This document shows, piece after piece, positions 35,974 through 44,225 of a stretch of DNA of 64,000 nucleotides; within the stretch, counting starts at the first letter, position 1; each line of letters starts with the position of its first letter. The notes under the pieces are model-generated. The model did no database searches, had not been told where the DNA came from, and was given only the letters and a program-made list of their open reading frames with translations. The DNA comes from Deltaproteobacteria bacterium (GTDB lineage Bacteria; Desulfobacterota; Binatia; HRBIN30; JACQVA1), in the NCBI GenBank assembly GCA_016178705.1, contig JACOST010000009.1, positions 1-64,000 of the forward strand, written 5' to 3'. The translations under genes were made by a program, and so were the position numbers.

Positions 35974-36765
35974 ATGCTCACTATCTTCGACGATGTCTTC
36001 AGCCCGTACGCACGCAAGGTACGCATTGCGCTGTACGAAAAGGATATCCCGTTCGAGCGGGTGCGCGCACTCCACGGCGACTGCAACCGGACCGACTTCG
36101 TGGACGTGAACCCGCGCGCCGAAGTGCCTGCGTTGCTCGATGGTGACTTCGCACTCTACGACTCGACGGTGATCTGCGAGTACATCGAGGATCGCTACCC
36201 TGCCCCACCGCTGTACCCGCACGACGCACAAACGCGTGCGAAGTGTCGACTCATCGAGGACCTCGCTGACACTCAACTCGACGCCGCCACCTATGCGGTC
36301 GCGATCATCGAGCTCGGCCGCAGCGAGGTTCACGAAGCGATGCACGTTGCCGCCGGCCGCGACATGCAGCGGCTCTACGATGAACTCGAACGGCACCTCG
36401 GGACGGCGCCGTTTTTCTGTGAGGCCTATTCGCTCGCCGATATCGCCGTCGTGCCCCATGTCATGGCGGCAACGTTCCTCGGCTTCGGCCTCGATCCCGC
36501 TCGGCACCCTGGCCTCGCGCGCTGGCTTGACCGCGTGCAAGAGCGTCCGGCACTGCTGCGGGATAATGCGGACGTGCTGGCGACGCTCCAGCGCTTGCAA
36601 GAGGAGAAGCGCCCGGCGTTTGATCCCTACCGAGTCCAGTGGCGAAGCGATCGCCTCGAATGGGTCATCAAGAACGGCTTTGCCGCCTGGTTCATCGAGG
36701 AGATGAAAGCCGGCCGCGTATTCTTCCCGCTGTCGGTCAGCCCTGAGTCCGCCGCGCCGCGATAG
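35974..36765 (+). CDS. Glutathione S-transferase family protein
   Basis: 263 residues. The thioredoxin-like domain has SPYARKVRIAL and the cis-Pro loop NPRAEVPALLDGDFALYDSTVICEYIEDRY. The helical C-terminal domain contains PFFCEAYSLADIAVVPHV. The C-terminal extension of about 60 residues (RPAFDPYRVQWRSDRLEW) is longer than usual. Glutathione chemistry is inferred from the family. Confidence 0.88.
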   Translation: MLTIFDDVFSPYARKVRIALYEKDIPFERVRALHGDCNRTDFVDVNPRAEVPALLDGDFALYDSTVICEYIEDRYPAPPLYPHDAQTRAKCRLIEDLADTQLDAATYAVAIIELGRSEVHEAMHVAAGRDMQRLYDELERHLGTAPFFCEAYSLADIAVVPHVMAATFLGFGLDPARHPGLARWLDRVQERPALLRDNADVLATLQRLQEEKRPAFDPYRVQWRSDRLEWVIKNGFAAWFIEEMKAGRVFFPLSVSPESAAPR

Positions 36766-36787
36766 GAAGCCGGCGCACGGCGTCCCC

Positions 36788-37564
36788 TCAATCGCGAACG
36801 CCGACGAATGGCATCGCGAGGGCGGTTCGCAGCGGCAGCGCTTGCTGCTGTCCGGGCAAGCCGACCTCGATTTGAAGCGCGGACGAACTCTCGCCGTAGG
36901 TGCCGAGAAGCCGGTCCCACACCGTGAAAATCGTACCGAAGTTACTGTCCAGTTCCGGCCGGCGCCGCATGTGATGACGTCGATGGAGCGCCGGCGTCAC
37001 AAGCAAGCGCGCCAACCATCGCTCCAGCCCTGGGTGGAAATTGATGTTTCCGTGCTCGATGAGATTGGCAACTGTGAAGAGGACCTCGAACATCACCACC
37101 GCCACGATCGGCGCTCCCAGCAGTACGATTGCGGTCAGCCGCAGCGGAAGAGACAGCAGCAACTCGCCTGGGTGAAATCGTACCCCGGTCGACACCGTGA
37201 AGCTGAGATCGGAGTGGTGGACACGGTGGAATCGCCAGAGAACCGCGACGCGATGGTTGGCCCGGTGCCAAAGGTACGAAACCGAGTCGAGCCCGACAAT
37301 CGTCATGGGTAGCGCGAACCAAGGAGGCACATCCCATACGTGCAGGATTCCTAGGTGATGCACAGCCGCCCACCGGCTGATCGTGCAGGCGCACGCACCG
37401 CACACCCCTCCCAACACCGCGAGGTTAATGCCCCACAAAACAAGGTTGACGCGGTAGCTCCCGCGCATTGGCGCATGCGGCAGCCGCCGCTGCAGCGCGA
37501 ACGCAAACGCCACCGCGAGAGCGAACGCCACCGCGCGAATGATTTGGAATTGCCCCTCCGTCAT
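36788..37564 (-). CDS. Sterol desaturase/fatty acid hydroxylase family membrane protein
   Basis: 258 residues from the ATG at 37564; an upstream ATG at 37627 is also open. The di-iron histidine boxes are complete: LWHRANH, FHRVHH and the distal LHRRHHMRR, with HGNINFHP between. Four hydrophobic stretches indicate a membrane enzyme. The likely reaction is hydroxylation or desaturation of a lipid. It ends 22 bases before the convergent GST stop. Confidence 0.88.
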   Translation of the reverse strand: MTEGQFQIIRAVAFALAVAFAFALQRRLPHAPMRGSYRVNLVLWGINLAVLGGVCGACACTISRWAAVHHLGILHVWDVPPWFALPMTIVGLDSVSYLWHRANHRVAVLWRFHRVHHSDLSFTVSTGVRFHPGELLLSLPLRLTAIVLLGAPIVAVVMFEVLFTVANLIEHGNINFHPGLERWLARLLVTPALHRRHHMRRRPELDSNFGTIFTVWDRLLGTYGESSSALQIEVGLPGQQQALPLRTALAMPFVGVRD

Positions 37565-37642
37565 CTCAGCGCACTCAAGGACAATAGGGGCACCAGTCGC
37601 GAAGCCATCAACAAAGCCACCGGTCACCCGCGAGTCGCTATA

Positions 37643-39148
37643 TCACGCCGCCGCCTCAATCCGCGCCATCGTCTCTTCTTGCAGCGGCGGAGGCGGTAGG
37701 GCGTAGCGGCTTCGAAAACGCTTACCGCGGAGCCACACCAACAGCGAACGCAGCACGACGTCGCGACGCCCGAACGCCTGCTCTGGCGTCTCGAACATGT
37801 TCATCATCCGAATGAAGGCGCGGAACACCACCGGGTCGCAACGCGTCGCCACGGCGATGCCGTCTTCGAAGAAGCGCGTCTGCAGCCGCCCCTTCAACGT
37901 GCGCGGCTGACGTCCCTCGGCTTTGCGCACGGCTTCGCGGTCGGCGAGGATCGACGCGCGATAGAACGGCTCGATTTCGGCGCGTGAAATCTCGTCCAGC
38001 ATCACTGCGCCGGCCGCGAGATCGTGCGGATGCGCGTCGAGCGCCTGCCCGAGAAACTCCGCGTGCATGAACCCCTGCGCACACCCGCGCCCGTACAGCG
38101 GGTTCGTGCAGTACGCGGCATCACCGAGGACGAAGAAGCCGACGGCAACGGGTCCCTGCGCATCGACGAAGCGACGCAGCCGATTGATCAACCCGCCCAT
38201 CGCCTGCACCGGATGATTCAACTCGTTGATCGGCTCCGCGACGTTCGGTGCCACCCAGGGCACAAGTCCGGGAATGTGACGAACCATTTCGTCGAAGGCA
38301 CCCGGCTGCGCCAACACCTTCATGCGGGGGAACGCCAGCGGCGCCGCCAAGGTGATCGAGAACGTACGATCGTCCGCGGGGAACACGGCGTATTTCACCC
38401 AATTGAAATCGGCGGCGGTCGGATGCGGCCCACCCGGTCGCGGCTCCACCGCTCCGGGCACGAAACGGTAGAAGCGCGTGTAGTAGACCACGCCGGATGA
38501 TTCGCTTTCTTCGAACGGCGCGCGCGCGCCGATCGCCGCCAGCCATTCGAGCGCATGCGACGTGCGTCCGCTGGCATCAACGACGATGTCGCCGCGCAGC
38601 TCGCCCGCAACACCGTCGCTAACGTAGCGTACCCCCGACACCACCGGCGCTGTCGCGCCGGGCGCGGCGATCAGCTCGCGCACGGTCGTGTTCGGCATCA
38701 CCGTTACCCCACCGCGCTCGAGCACGTAGCGGCGCGTGACCCACTCGAAGGTTGTGCGGCGACAGCCGAGTGCGACCAGGTCCTCATCGCCAGGCTCGGG
38801 CTGCAATCCGCGCAGCGTTGGCGGTGGGTTGTCCATCATGCGCAGCTCGCGCGCGCCGGCCGCGAGCAACGCAGCGAGCAAATCCGGATAGTGTTGGCGC
38901 AACAACGTGCGCAGTCGTCCGAGGAACGCGTGCGAGTGACGCACCTGCGTAGCGCCCTTGCGTTCCCATGCGGCAAAGGCGTCGCTGGCCGTCGCCACCT
39001 CCGGCTGCGGGTCACGTTCGAGCAAGCTGACGCGGGCACCGCGCGCACTCAGCATCAGCGCCGTCGCCAGTCCGGTAATGCCGCTGCCAACCACGATCGC
39101 GTGGCGACCGGTGAGCGTGTGACTTCCTAGTTCTCGTGTTTCACTCAT
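37643..39148 (-). CDS. FAD-dependent oxidoreductase (monooxygenase-like)
   Basis: 501 residues. The dinucleotide fold starts AIVVGSGITGLATALMLSARGARVSLLERD, and the second FAD motif is GFFVLGDAAYCTNPLYGRGCAQGFMHAE, with DASGRTSHALEWLA between. This is the PHBH/geranylgeranyl-reductase-like class of flavoproteins, which includes hydroxylases. The substrate is unknown. The gene is 79 bases from the desaturase-like gene on the same strand and may share its transcript. Confidence 0.85.
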   Translation of the reverse strand: MSETRELGSHTLTGRHAIVVGSGITGLATALMLSARGARVSLLERDPQPEVATASDAFAAWERKGATQVRHSHAFLGRLRTLLRQHYPDLLAALLAAGARELRMMDNPPPTLRGLQPEPGDEDLVALGCRRTTFEWVTRRYVLERGGVTVMPNTTVRELIAAPGATAPVVSGVRYVSDGVAGELRGDIVVDASGRTSHALEWLAAIGARAPFEESESSGVVYYTRFYRFVPGAVEPRPGGPHPTAADFNWVKYAVFPADDRTFSITLAAPLAFPRMKVLAQPGAFDEMVRHIPGLVPWVAPNVAEPINELNHPVQAMGGLINRLRRFVDAQGPVAVGFFVLGDAAYCTNPLYGRGCAQGFMHAEFLGQALDAHPHDLAAGAVMLDEISRAEIEPFYRASILADREAVRKAEGRQPRTLKGRLQTRFFEDGIAVATRCDPVVFRAFIRMMNMFETPEQAFGRRDVVLRSLLVWLRGKRFRSRYALPPPPLQEETMARIEAAA

Positions 39149-39503
39149 GCGTTCAGGCCAACCCCTCGCATGTAATTCACAGCCACGCGGCGGAGTAAAG
39201 CAGGTTCCGCGGCAATTGGTGTCTCAGTTTGAGATTGGCACTGCGGCCTACTTGCTAGTGTCGTGTCTCGCAATAGGCGATCTTTTCTGAGGCGTAGGGG
39301 CGATGCATGCATCGCCCTCCGTGTTTCTTCGTCGTGGTGGACACGTCGATTCGCGGGCGACGCATGCGTCGCCCCTACAGGGAACCGGGAGTGCTTCGTC
39401 ACTCGTTCCTCGCGATGACAACTTCCGTTGCGCTCAAACTAAGATACTACCCCCCAGCAATCTCGCTTTCCCGGCGGCCATTGCCGCGCTATGGATGGCC
39501 GGC
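39149..39503. other. Intergenic region with paired palindromic repeats
   Basis: About 355 bases between divergent genes. The only structured part is the repeat pair at 39294-39317 and 39355-39378, each arm itself a palindrome. The 5' end of the kinase open frame overlaps this region but its protein does not match the family there. No promoter could be assigned with confidence. Confidence 0.6.
39294..39378. repeat. Inverted pair of GTAGGGGCGA palindromes
   Basis: Left arm 39294-39317 and right arm 39355-39378 are inverted copies. Each holds its own palindrome, GGCGATGCATGCATCGCC in one and GGCGACGCATGCGTCGCC in the other. The two differences between the arms are compensatory within each palindrome. 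Confidence 0.85.
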
Positions 39504-40970
39504 ATGAACGCGACTGTCTTGGCGATCGACGCGGGGACCACCGGGGTGCGCGCCCTGCTCTTCAACGATCAGAGTGAGCTGCTTGGCTCGGCCTATCGCG
39601 AAGTGCTGCCAAGCTATCCGCAACCCGGACTCGTCGAGCACGATCCTGAGCAAATTTGGCGAGCGGTGGAAACCGTGGTCGCCGACGCGCTCAACCGGGC
39701 CGGCAGCGCCGCGGTCGCCGCGTTGGCCGCCGTCGGCGTGGCCAACCAGCGTGCAACCACGGTGGTGTGGGAACGCGGCAGCGGCCGGCCGGTGAGCCCG
39801 GCGATCGTGTGGCAGGACGGACGCACGGCAGCGCGCGTCAACGAACTCCTCGACCACGGCATCTACACCAACACCATGGCCTCGGCGACCAAGCTCGAAT
39901 GGATTCTCCAGCACACCCCAGACGGTTTCACCTGGGCCGATGACGGCGAGTTATGTTTCGGCACCATTGATACATGGCTGGTGTGGAAGCTGAGCGGCGG
40001 GCGCGCGCACGTCACCGATCACTCCAACGCGTCGTGCACCGGCCTCTACGACTTTGCGCTGGGCGGCTGGGATGCGAGCGTGCTCTCCGCGTTGCAGATC
40101 CCTGCGCGCATGTTGCCGCGCATCGGCTATTCCAGTGAAGAGTTCGCACGCACGAAAGGGACGCTGCTTCCGGCCGCGGTCGCGATCGCCGGCATCGCCG
40201 GCGACCAGCAGGCGGCGATGTTCGGCGAGCTGAACACCGAGCCGGGCAGCGTGAAGATCACCTACGGCACGTCGGCCATGGCCGACATTCACGTCGGCGA
40301 TTTCCCCGTGCTGTCGCAACGCGGCGCCTATCCGCTCGTGCTCGCCAGCCGCGCGGCGGGCCAACGTCCGTACTGCCTCGAAGGCACGGCCATCACCGCG
40401 GGGGCCGCTGTGCAATGGTTGCGCGACGGGCTCGGCATCATCGCCGACTTGGCCGACAGCGGCCCATTGGCGGCGAGCGTGCCCGACTGCGCCGGCGTGT
40501 GGGCCGTGCCGGCGTTCCAAGGACTCGGGACACCGTACATGGATCCGAACGCCCGCGCGGTTATCGGCGGACTCTCGCGCGGCAGCACGCGCGCCCACAT
40601 CGTCCGCGCGGTGCTCGAAGGCATTGCCTTTCGCAGCCGCGAGGTATTGGAGACCCTGCTCGAAGACGCCGCTACGCCGATGCCCGACGTACTACGCGTC
40701 GACGGCGGCGCGGCCGCGAATGATTTCTTGCTGCAGGCGCTGGCCAACACCCTCGGTATTGCGGTCGAGCGTCCGCACGTCGTGCAAGCGACAGGGCTGG
40801 GCGCCGCCTACCTCGCAGGCCTCGCCGTCGGCGTGTGGAAGAACGTCGATGAGTTGCGCAACCGTTGGCGCTCGGGTGGCCGTTTCGAACCAAGCCTGAG
40901 CACCGACGAACGCGAAGGTAGATTCCAGGCGTGGAAGAAGGCGATCGCCGCCGCGCGCCTCACAATGTGA
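39504..40970 (+). CDS. FGGY-family kinase, glycerol kinase homologue with altered pocket
   Basis: 488 residues from the ATG at 39504. The fold and length match glycerol kinase: LAIDAGTTGVRALLF, GTIDTWLVWKLSGGRAHVTDHSNAS, AGIAGDQQAAMFGEL with the catalytic Asp, CLEGTAITAGAAVQWL and LRVDGGAAANDFLLQ. In E. coli GlpK the sequence NQRETT holds Arg83 and Glu84, which bind glycerol; here it is NQRATT, so Arg is kept and Glu is Ala84. The region of GlpK Tyr135 also differs. The true substrate may not be glycerol. Its stop overlaps the nitroreductase stop by 11 bases, convergent. Confidence 0.88.
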   Translation: MNATVLAIDAGTTGVRALLFNDQSELLGSAYREVLPSYPQPGLVEHDPEQIWRAVETVVADALNRAGSAAVAALAAVGVANQRATTVVWERGSGRPVSPAIVWQDGRTAARVNELLDHGIYTNTMASATKLEWILQHTPDGFTWADDGELCFGTIDTWLVWKLSGGRAHVTDHSNASCTGLYDFALGGWDASVLSALQIPARMLPRIGYSSEEFARTKGTLLPAAVAIAGIAGDQQAAMFGELNTEPGSVKITYGTSAMADIHVGDFPVLSQRGAYPLVLASRAAGQRPYCLEGTAITAGAAVQWLRDGLGIIADLADSGPLAASVPDCAGVWAVPAFQGLGTPYMDPNARAVIGGLSRGSTRAHIVRAVLEGIAFRSREVLETLLEDAATPMPDVLRVDGGAAANDFLLQALANTLGIAVERPHVVQATGLGAAYLAGLAVGVWKNVDELRNRWRSGGRFEPSLSTDEREGRFQAWKKAIAAARLTM

Positions 40971-41598
40971 GCGGCTCACCCCAGCGATCGAGATACGTCA
41001 CTTCGGCGGCTGCGCGTCGCACGACCGGACCGAACTTGTCGCGCGCGTACCCGAGCGGAATCATCACCGTCGTTACCACGTGATCGGGAATCGCGAGGAG
41101 CTCCCGCACCTCGGCATCGGCGAAACGCAAGATCGTGGTCAGACAGCCACCGATGCCGTGGGCGCGCGCTGCCAGGAGCAGGTTCTGCACCGCGGGCAAG
41201 ATCGACGCGTAGAGCGTGGTCGGGTCGCGCGTCTCGCCGCGCTCGTCGAAGATCATCGGATAGCGGTGTTTGTCCACGCACGGAAAGAGCAGCACCGGCG
41301 CCTCATCGAGATGCTCAGCGAGATGGCGTGCCCCGCGCATCATGCGCTGCTGTTGCGGATTCAGGGCGCGGTACACCTTCTCCGCCAGCGCGAAGCGCGC
41401 GAGATAGAGATCGCGCAGCGAGCGCTTGAGCCCAGCATCGCACACGACGAGGAAACCCCACGGCTGGCTATTGCTACCGCTCGAGGCCCACGTGGCAGCG
41501 GTGATGATCTCCGTCAGCACGTCAGCGGGAATCGGGCGCGACTCGAACCGTCGGATCGTCCGCATCGTTCGCATCGCTTCAAACAGGTCGATGGCCAT
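40960..41598 (-). CDS. Nitroreductase family protein
   Basis: 212 residues. The FMN signature is RTIRRFESRPIPADVL followed by ATWASSGSNSQPWGFLVV. The later part has ARAHGIGGCLTTIL and PLGYARDKFGPV, usual for these flavoproteins. It reduces nitroaromatics, quinones or other acceptors; the true substrate is unknown. A stand-alone gene, convergent with the kinase. Confidence 0.9.
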   Translation of the reverse strand: MAIDLFEAMRTMRTIRRFESRPIPADVLTEIITAATWASSGSNSQPWGFLVVCDAGLKRSLRDLYLARFALAEKVYRALNPQQQRMMRGARHLAEHLDEAPVLLFPCVDKHRYPMIFDERGETRDPTTLYASILPAVQNLLLAARAHGIGGCLTTILRFADAEVRELLAIPDHVVTTVMIPLGYARDKFGPVVRRAAAEVTYLDRWGEPLTL

Positions 41599-41646
41599 GA
41601 TGATTCTTTCTCCTCAGGACCTTGTCCCCTCTTATCGAGGCACGTC

Positions 41647-41764
41647 CTTCGAGACGCCGCCACAAAGACGGCGGCTCCTCAGGACGAACGGTTCTGTTGT
41701 TGTCTTCAAAGAACATTTCCGCTCGCCCTGAGGAGGCCCCATCTTTTTCGGGGCCGTCTCGAAG
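41647..41764. repeat. Dispersed palindromic element (copy 2), intergenic
   Basis: Arms starting CTTCGAGACG and ending CGTCTCGAAG, with inner CTCCTCAGGACGAACGG and CCGCTCGCCCTGAGGAG blocks and two short local hairpins (GCCGCC...GGCGGC and GGCCCC...GGGGCC). Same family as 15327-15429. It fills the 250-base gap between the nitroreductase and the peptidase gene. Confidence 0.85.
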
Positions 41765-41846
41765 GGCCGTCCCCCCTGTTTGTCGACACTCTCTCTCGGC
41801 TACCGATGGTGATAGGCGCTCACGCAACATCACCAACGCGGCTGCG

Positions 41847-43241
41847 CTACGGCGCCGTGGTGAGCGCCGTCACCAGCCGCGAGAGAAATTCCTGGCCCTC
41901 GTAGAATTGTTTCACTCCGACGCGTTCGTCTTTGCCGTGCGCGCGCACGTCGTCCATATCGACGAAGATGCCCGACACACCGTAGGCGTTGATGCCGGCG
42001 CTGCGAAAGTAGCGCGAGTCACTCGCGCCGGTGCTCATCGTCGGGATCACCGGCACTCCCGGCCACATCGACTCGGTGATGCGCTCGACGACCGCGATCA
42101 ACGCCGGGTCGACCGGGGAAGCCGGGCCAGCGCTGGCAGGCTCCGTTTCCGTGATGCCGATCTGATCGTCGGCCAGCACGCCAATCAACGTCTGCCGAAC
42201 CTCATCCATGCTGTGACCGGGAAGCACCCGGCAGTTGATGTTGGCGCGCGCCGTCTGCGGCAGCGCGTTGTCGGCATGGCCACCTTCGAGCCGCGTCGCG
42301 ACGCAGGTCGTGCGCATGAGGGCATTGTAGGAGGGCGTCTCCGAGAGGCGCGCGATTGCTTGGGTGTCGGGAGGATCTTGAAGGAGCGCGAGCATGTCGG
42401 TAGTCGTCTGCCCCGACTCGGTCTTTGCGCTGCGCTCGAAGTAAGCGCGCGTGACGTCGTTGAGTTCGACCGGAAACTCGAACTTCTCCAATCGCCCCAA
42501 CCCGGCGGCCAGCCGGTAAATCGCGTTGTCCTTCGTCGGCAGGGAACTATGGCCACCTTTGTTCTTCACCTCGAGCAGGAAGTTGGTGTAGGTTTTCTCA
42601 CTCGCTTGTACGCCGTTGAGCAGATACGTGCCGCTGCGCATACGGCCACCGCCGCCTTCGTTGAGCACCATCTCGGCATCGACGAGGTCGCGATGGTTCT
42701 TGAGCAACCAATCGACGCCGTTGTCGGGGCCGCCCTCTTCATCCGCGGTGAGCACCAAGATGACATCGCGATCCGGCTTTCCGCCCGCCTGCTTCATCCG
42801 CAGCATGATTTCGACGAAGATCGCCGCCATGGCCTTATCGTCGAGCGAGCCGCGAGCGTAGAAGAACCCATCCTGTTCGAGCAGCTTGAACGGATCGACA
42901 CTCCAATCGCTGCGCTTGGCTTCCACGACATCAAGGTGCGCGAGCAGCAACAACGGCCGCTTGGCGTCGCTGCCGTGCAGTCGCGCGACGAGGTTGCCGC
43001 GATTCGGTTTCGGCCCGAGGATCTGCACATCCTTCGCCGCGAATCCCGCCGCCCGCAGCCGTTTCGCCACCGTCTTCGCAGCAGTGGTCGTGCTGCCGGT
43101 CGAATGCGTCGTGTCGATCTCGATCAACTCCTGGTAGATGTCGCGTACGCGCTTCTGCTGTGGCGACAGCGGGAGTTCACTCGCGTAGGCTGAGAGCGAG
43201 AAAACGGTGAATAGGGCGACGGCAATCGGTGTTGTGCGCAT
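41847..43241 (-). CDS. Exported M20-family metallopeptidase
   Basis: 464 residues from the ATG at 43241, giving a clean signal peptide (RTTPIAVALFTVFSLSAYA). The catalytic ligands are visible: His and Asp in LLLAHLDVVEA, the bridging Asp in YARGSLDDKAM, Glu pair in LTADEEGGPDNG, and a distal ligand near HGKDERV. A dimerisation lid (about 215-340) is present. Similar to M20 carboxypeptidase/deacylase proteins; likely periplasmic. Confidence 0.9.
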   Translation of the reverse strand: MRTTPIAVALFTVFSLSAYASELPLSPQQKRVRDIYQELIEIDTTHSTGSTTTAAKTVAKRLRAAGFAAKDVQILGPKPNRGNLVARLHGSDAKRPLLLLAHLDVVEAKRSDWSVDPFKLLEQDGFFYARGSLDDKAMAAIFVEIMLRMKQAGGKPDRDVILVLTADEEGGPDNGVDWLLKNHRDLVDAEMVLNEGGGGRMRSGTYLLNGVQASEKTYTNFLLEVKNKGGHSSLPTKDNAIYRLAAGLGRLEKFEFPVELNDVTRAYFERSAKTESGQTTTDMLALLQDPPDTQAIARLSETPSYNALMRTTCVATRLEGGHADNALPQTARANINCRVLPGHSMDEVRQTLIGVLADDQIGITETEPASAGPASPVDPALIAVVERITESMWPGVPVIPTMSTGASDSRYFRSAGINAYGVSGIFVDMDDVRAHGKDERVGVKQFYEGQEFLSRLVTALTTAP

Positions 43242-43260
43242 GGCCGCGGACTGTATCAAA

Positions 43261-43298
43261 GGTGGTGCGCAGCTTACCAGGTGGTGCGCAGCTTACCA
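43261..43298. repeat. Two perfect tandem copies of a 19-base unit
   Basis: GGTGGTGCGCAGCTTACCA occurs at 43261-43279 and again at 43280-43298 with no mismatch, just upstream of the peptidase start. A recent slippage duplication is the simplest explanation. Confidence 0.95.
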
Positions 43299-43423
43299 GC
43301 CTTGATGCGTCAGAAGATGACCTGGCCGCAGACGCGGAAACGCCGAGAGGAGGAATGAGCGAGAAATCGCGAGGAGATCTCCAAGCTTCATTGTCGATGA
43401 ACACCGTGATGCGCCGACGTCCA

Positions 43424-43777
43424 TCACTTGAAGTCCTGAAGCCAGACGAGCTGGTTGTGAATCTCAGCTTCCGACTTCCGGCCCAGGCAGCGCAACGTCC
43501 GCCGAAGCAACTCACGTAAGGGCACGTGATCGCAGACCAGGATGCCGTAGTGAGTCCCTCCCTTCGCACGGTACGCGCGGTCGATGACCACGAAGTCGCG
43601 GATGTTGTGCGTGAGAAACGCGCGCCGCTGCTTGACGGCGAAGGCGAGTTGCTCTGGATCGCTCAGTCCGCCTCGCTTCAGTTCGACGACATGCTGCGCA
43701 TCGAAGTCCCGCCGCCGCAGCGTTTCCGAGAGCAACAGATGAACATCTTCGTCGATGAGCAGGCGGATCGCCGCCAT
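43424..43777 (-). CDS. DUF5615 PIN-like protein, putative toxin partner
   Basis: 117 residues. It starts MAAIRLLIDEDVHLLLSETLR, has the family block SDPEQLAFAVKQRRAFLTHNIRDF and an acidic end region. Asp and Glu at 9-11, Asp of LSDPEQ and Asp of NIRDF resemble the PIN ribonuclease acidic cluster. Paired with a DUF433 gene it forms a toxin-antitoxin-like unit, as known for VapBC45-type modules. The two genes overlap by one base. Confidence 0.8.
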   Translation of the reverse strand: MAAIRLLIDEDVHLLLSETLRRRDFDAQHVVELKRGGLSDPEQLAFAVKQRRAFLTHNIRDFVVIDRAYRAKGGTHYGILVCDHVPLRELLRRTLRCLGRKSEAEIHNQLVWLQDFK

Positions 43778-44061
43778 CAGCGGCCCAACTGGGCACGCAC
43801 GGCATCCTCCGTATTCGCCGCCAGATCCCGATCGATGTCGCTCTGGTTGTCGTAGTAGTAAGACAGCGCGTCATACACTTGCGCAAGGCTGAGATGGTGG
43901 AACTCCGCGATCAGCTCCTCGGGTGTCATGCCCTGGCGCAAGACGTAGTGCACGACGGAACGAACCGGAAATTTTGTTCCGGCGATCACCGGACTTCCTC
44001 CGCAACAATCCTTCCGGCTCGTAATGTGGGGGTGCTGTACTTTGAGCGCAGATCTGGGCAT
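43777..44061 (-). CDS. DUF433 protein, putative antitoxin partner
   Basis: 94 residues from the ATG at 44061, which has GAGGAA about 9 bases upstream; starts at 44067 and 44220 are alternatives. The DUF433 core is HITSRKDCCGGSPVIAGTKFPVRSVVHYVLRQGMTPEELIAEFHHLSLAQVYDAL in pieces, a helix-turn-helix-like fold. DUF433 genes commonly precede DUF5615 PIN-like genes and are thought to act as their antitoxins. The C-terminus (NTEDAVRAQLGR) is charged and could be the toxin-binding tail. Confidence 0.8.
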   Translation of the reverse strand: MPRSALKVQHPHITSRKDCCGGSPVIAGTKFPVRSVVHYVLRQGMTPEELIAEFHHLSLAQVYDALSYYYDNQSDIDRDLAANTEDAVRAQLGR

Positions 44062-44225
44062 CGGCATCATTTCCTCGAATCCGTCTTCCTGTTCCGCCGC
44101 TTCCGATTCCGGCCAGAGGGAGCCTACGGCCGCCGCATCGCCGCAGTCAAGCACCGGTTTAGTTAGGACCGGTTGATCCAGTTCTTCATCGCAACTAGGA
44201 ATGGTACCCGAGGAGGACAACAGCG

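Noticed and set aside
43355-43519. Short plus-strand frame with a strong GAGAGGAGG ribosome-site-like sequence
   Set aside because: It lies antisense to the end of the PIN-like gene, has no family resemblance, and the purine run looks like part of a dispersed repeat.
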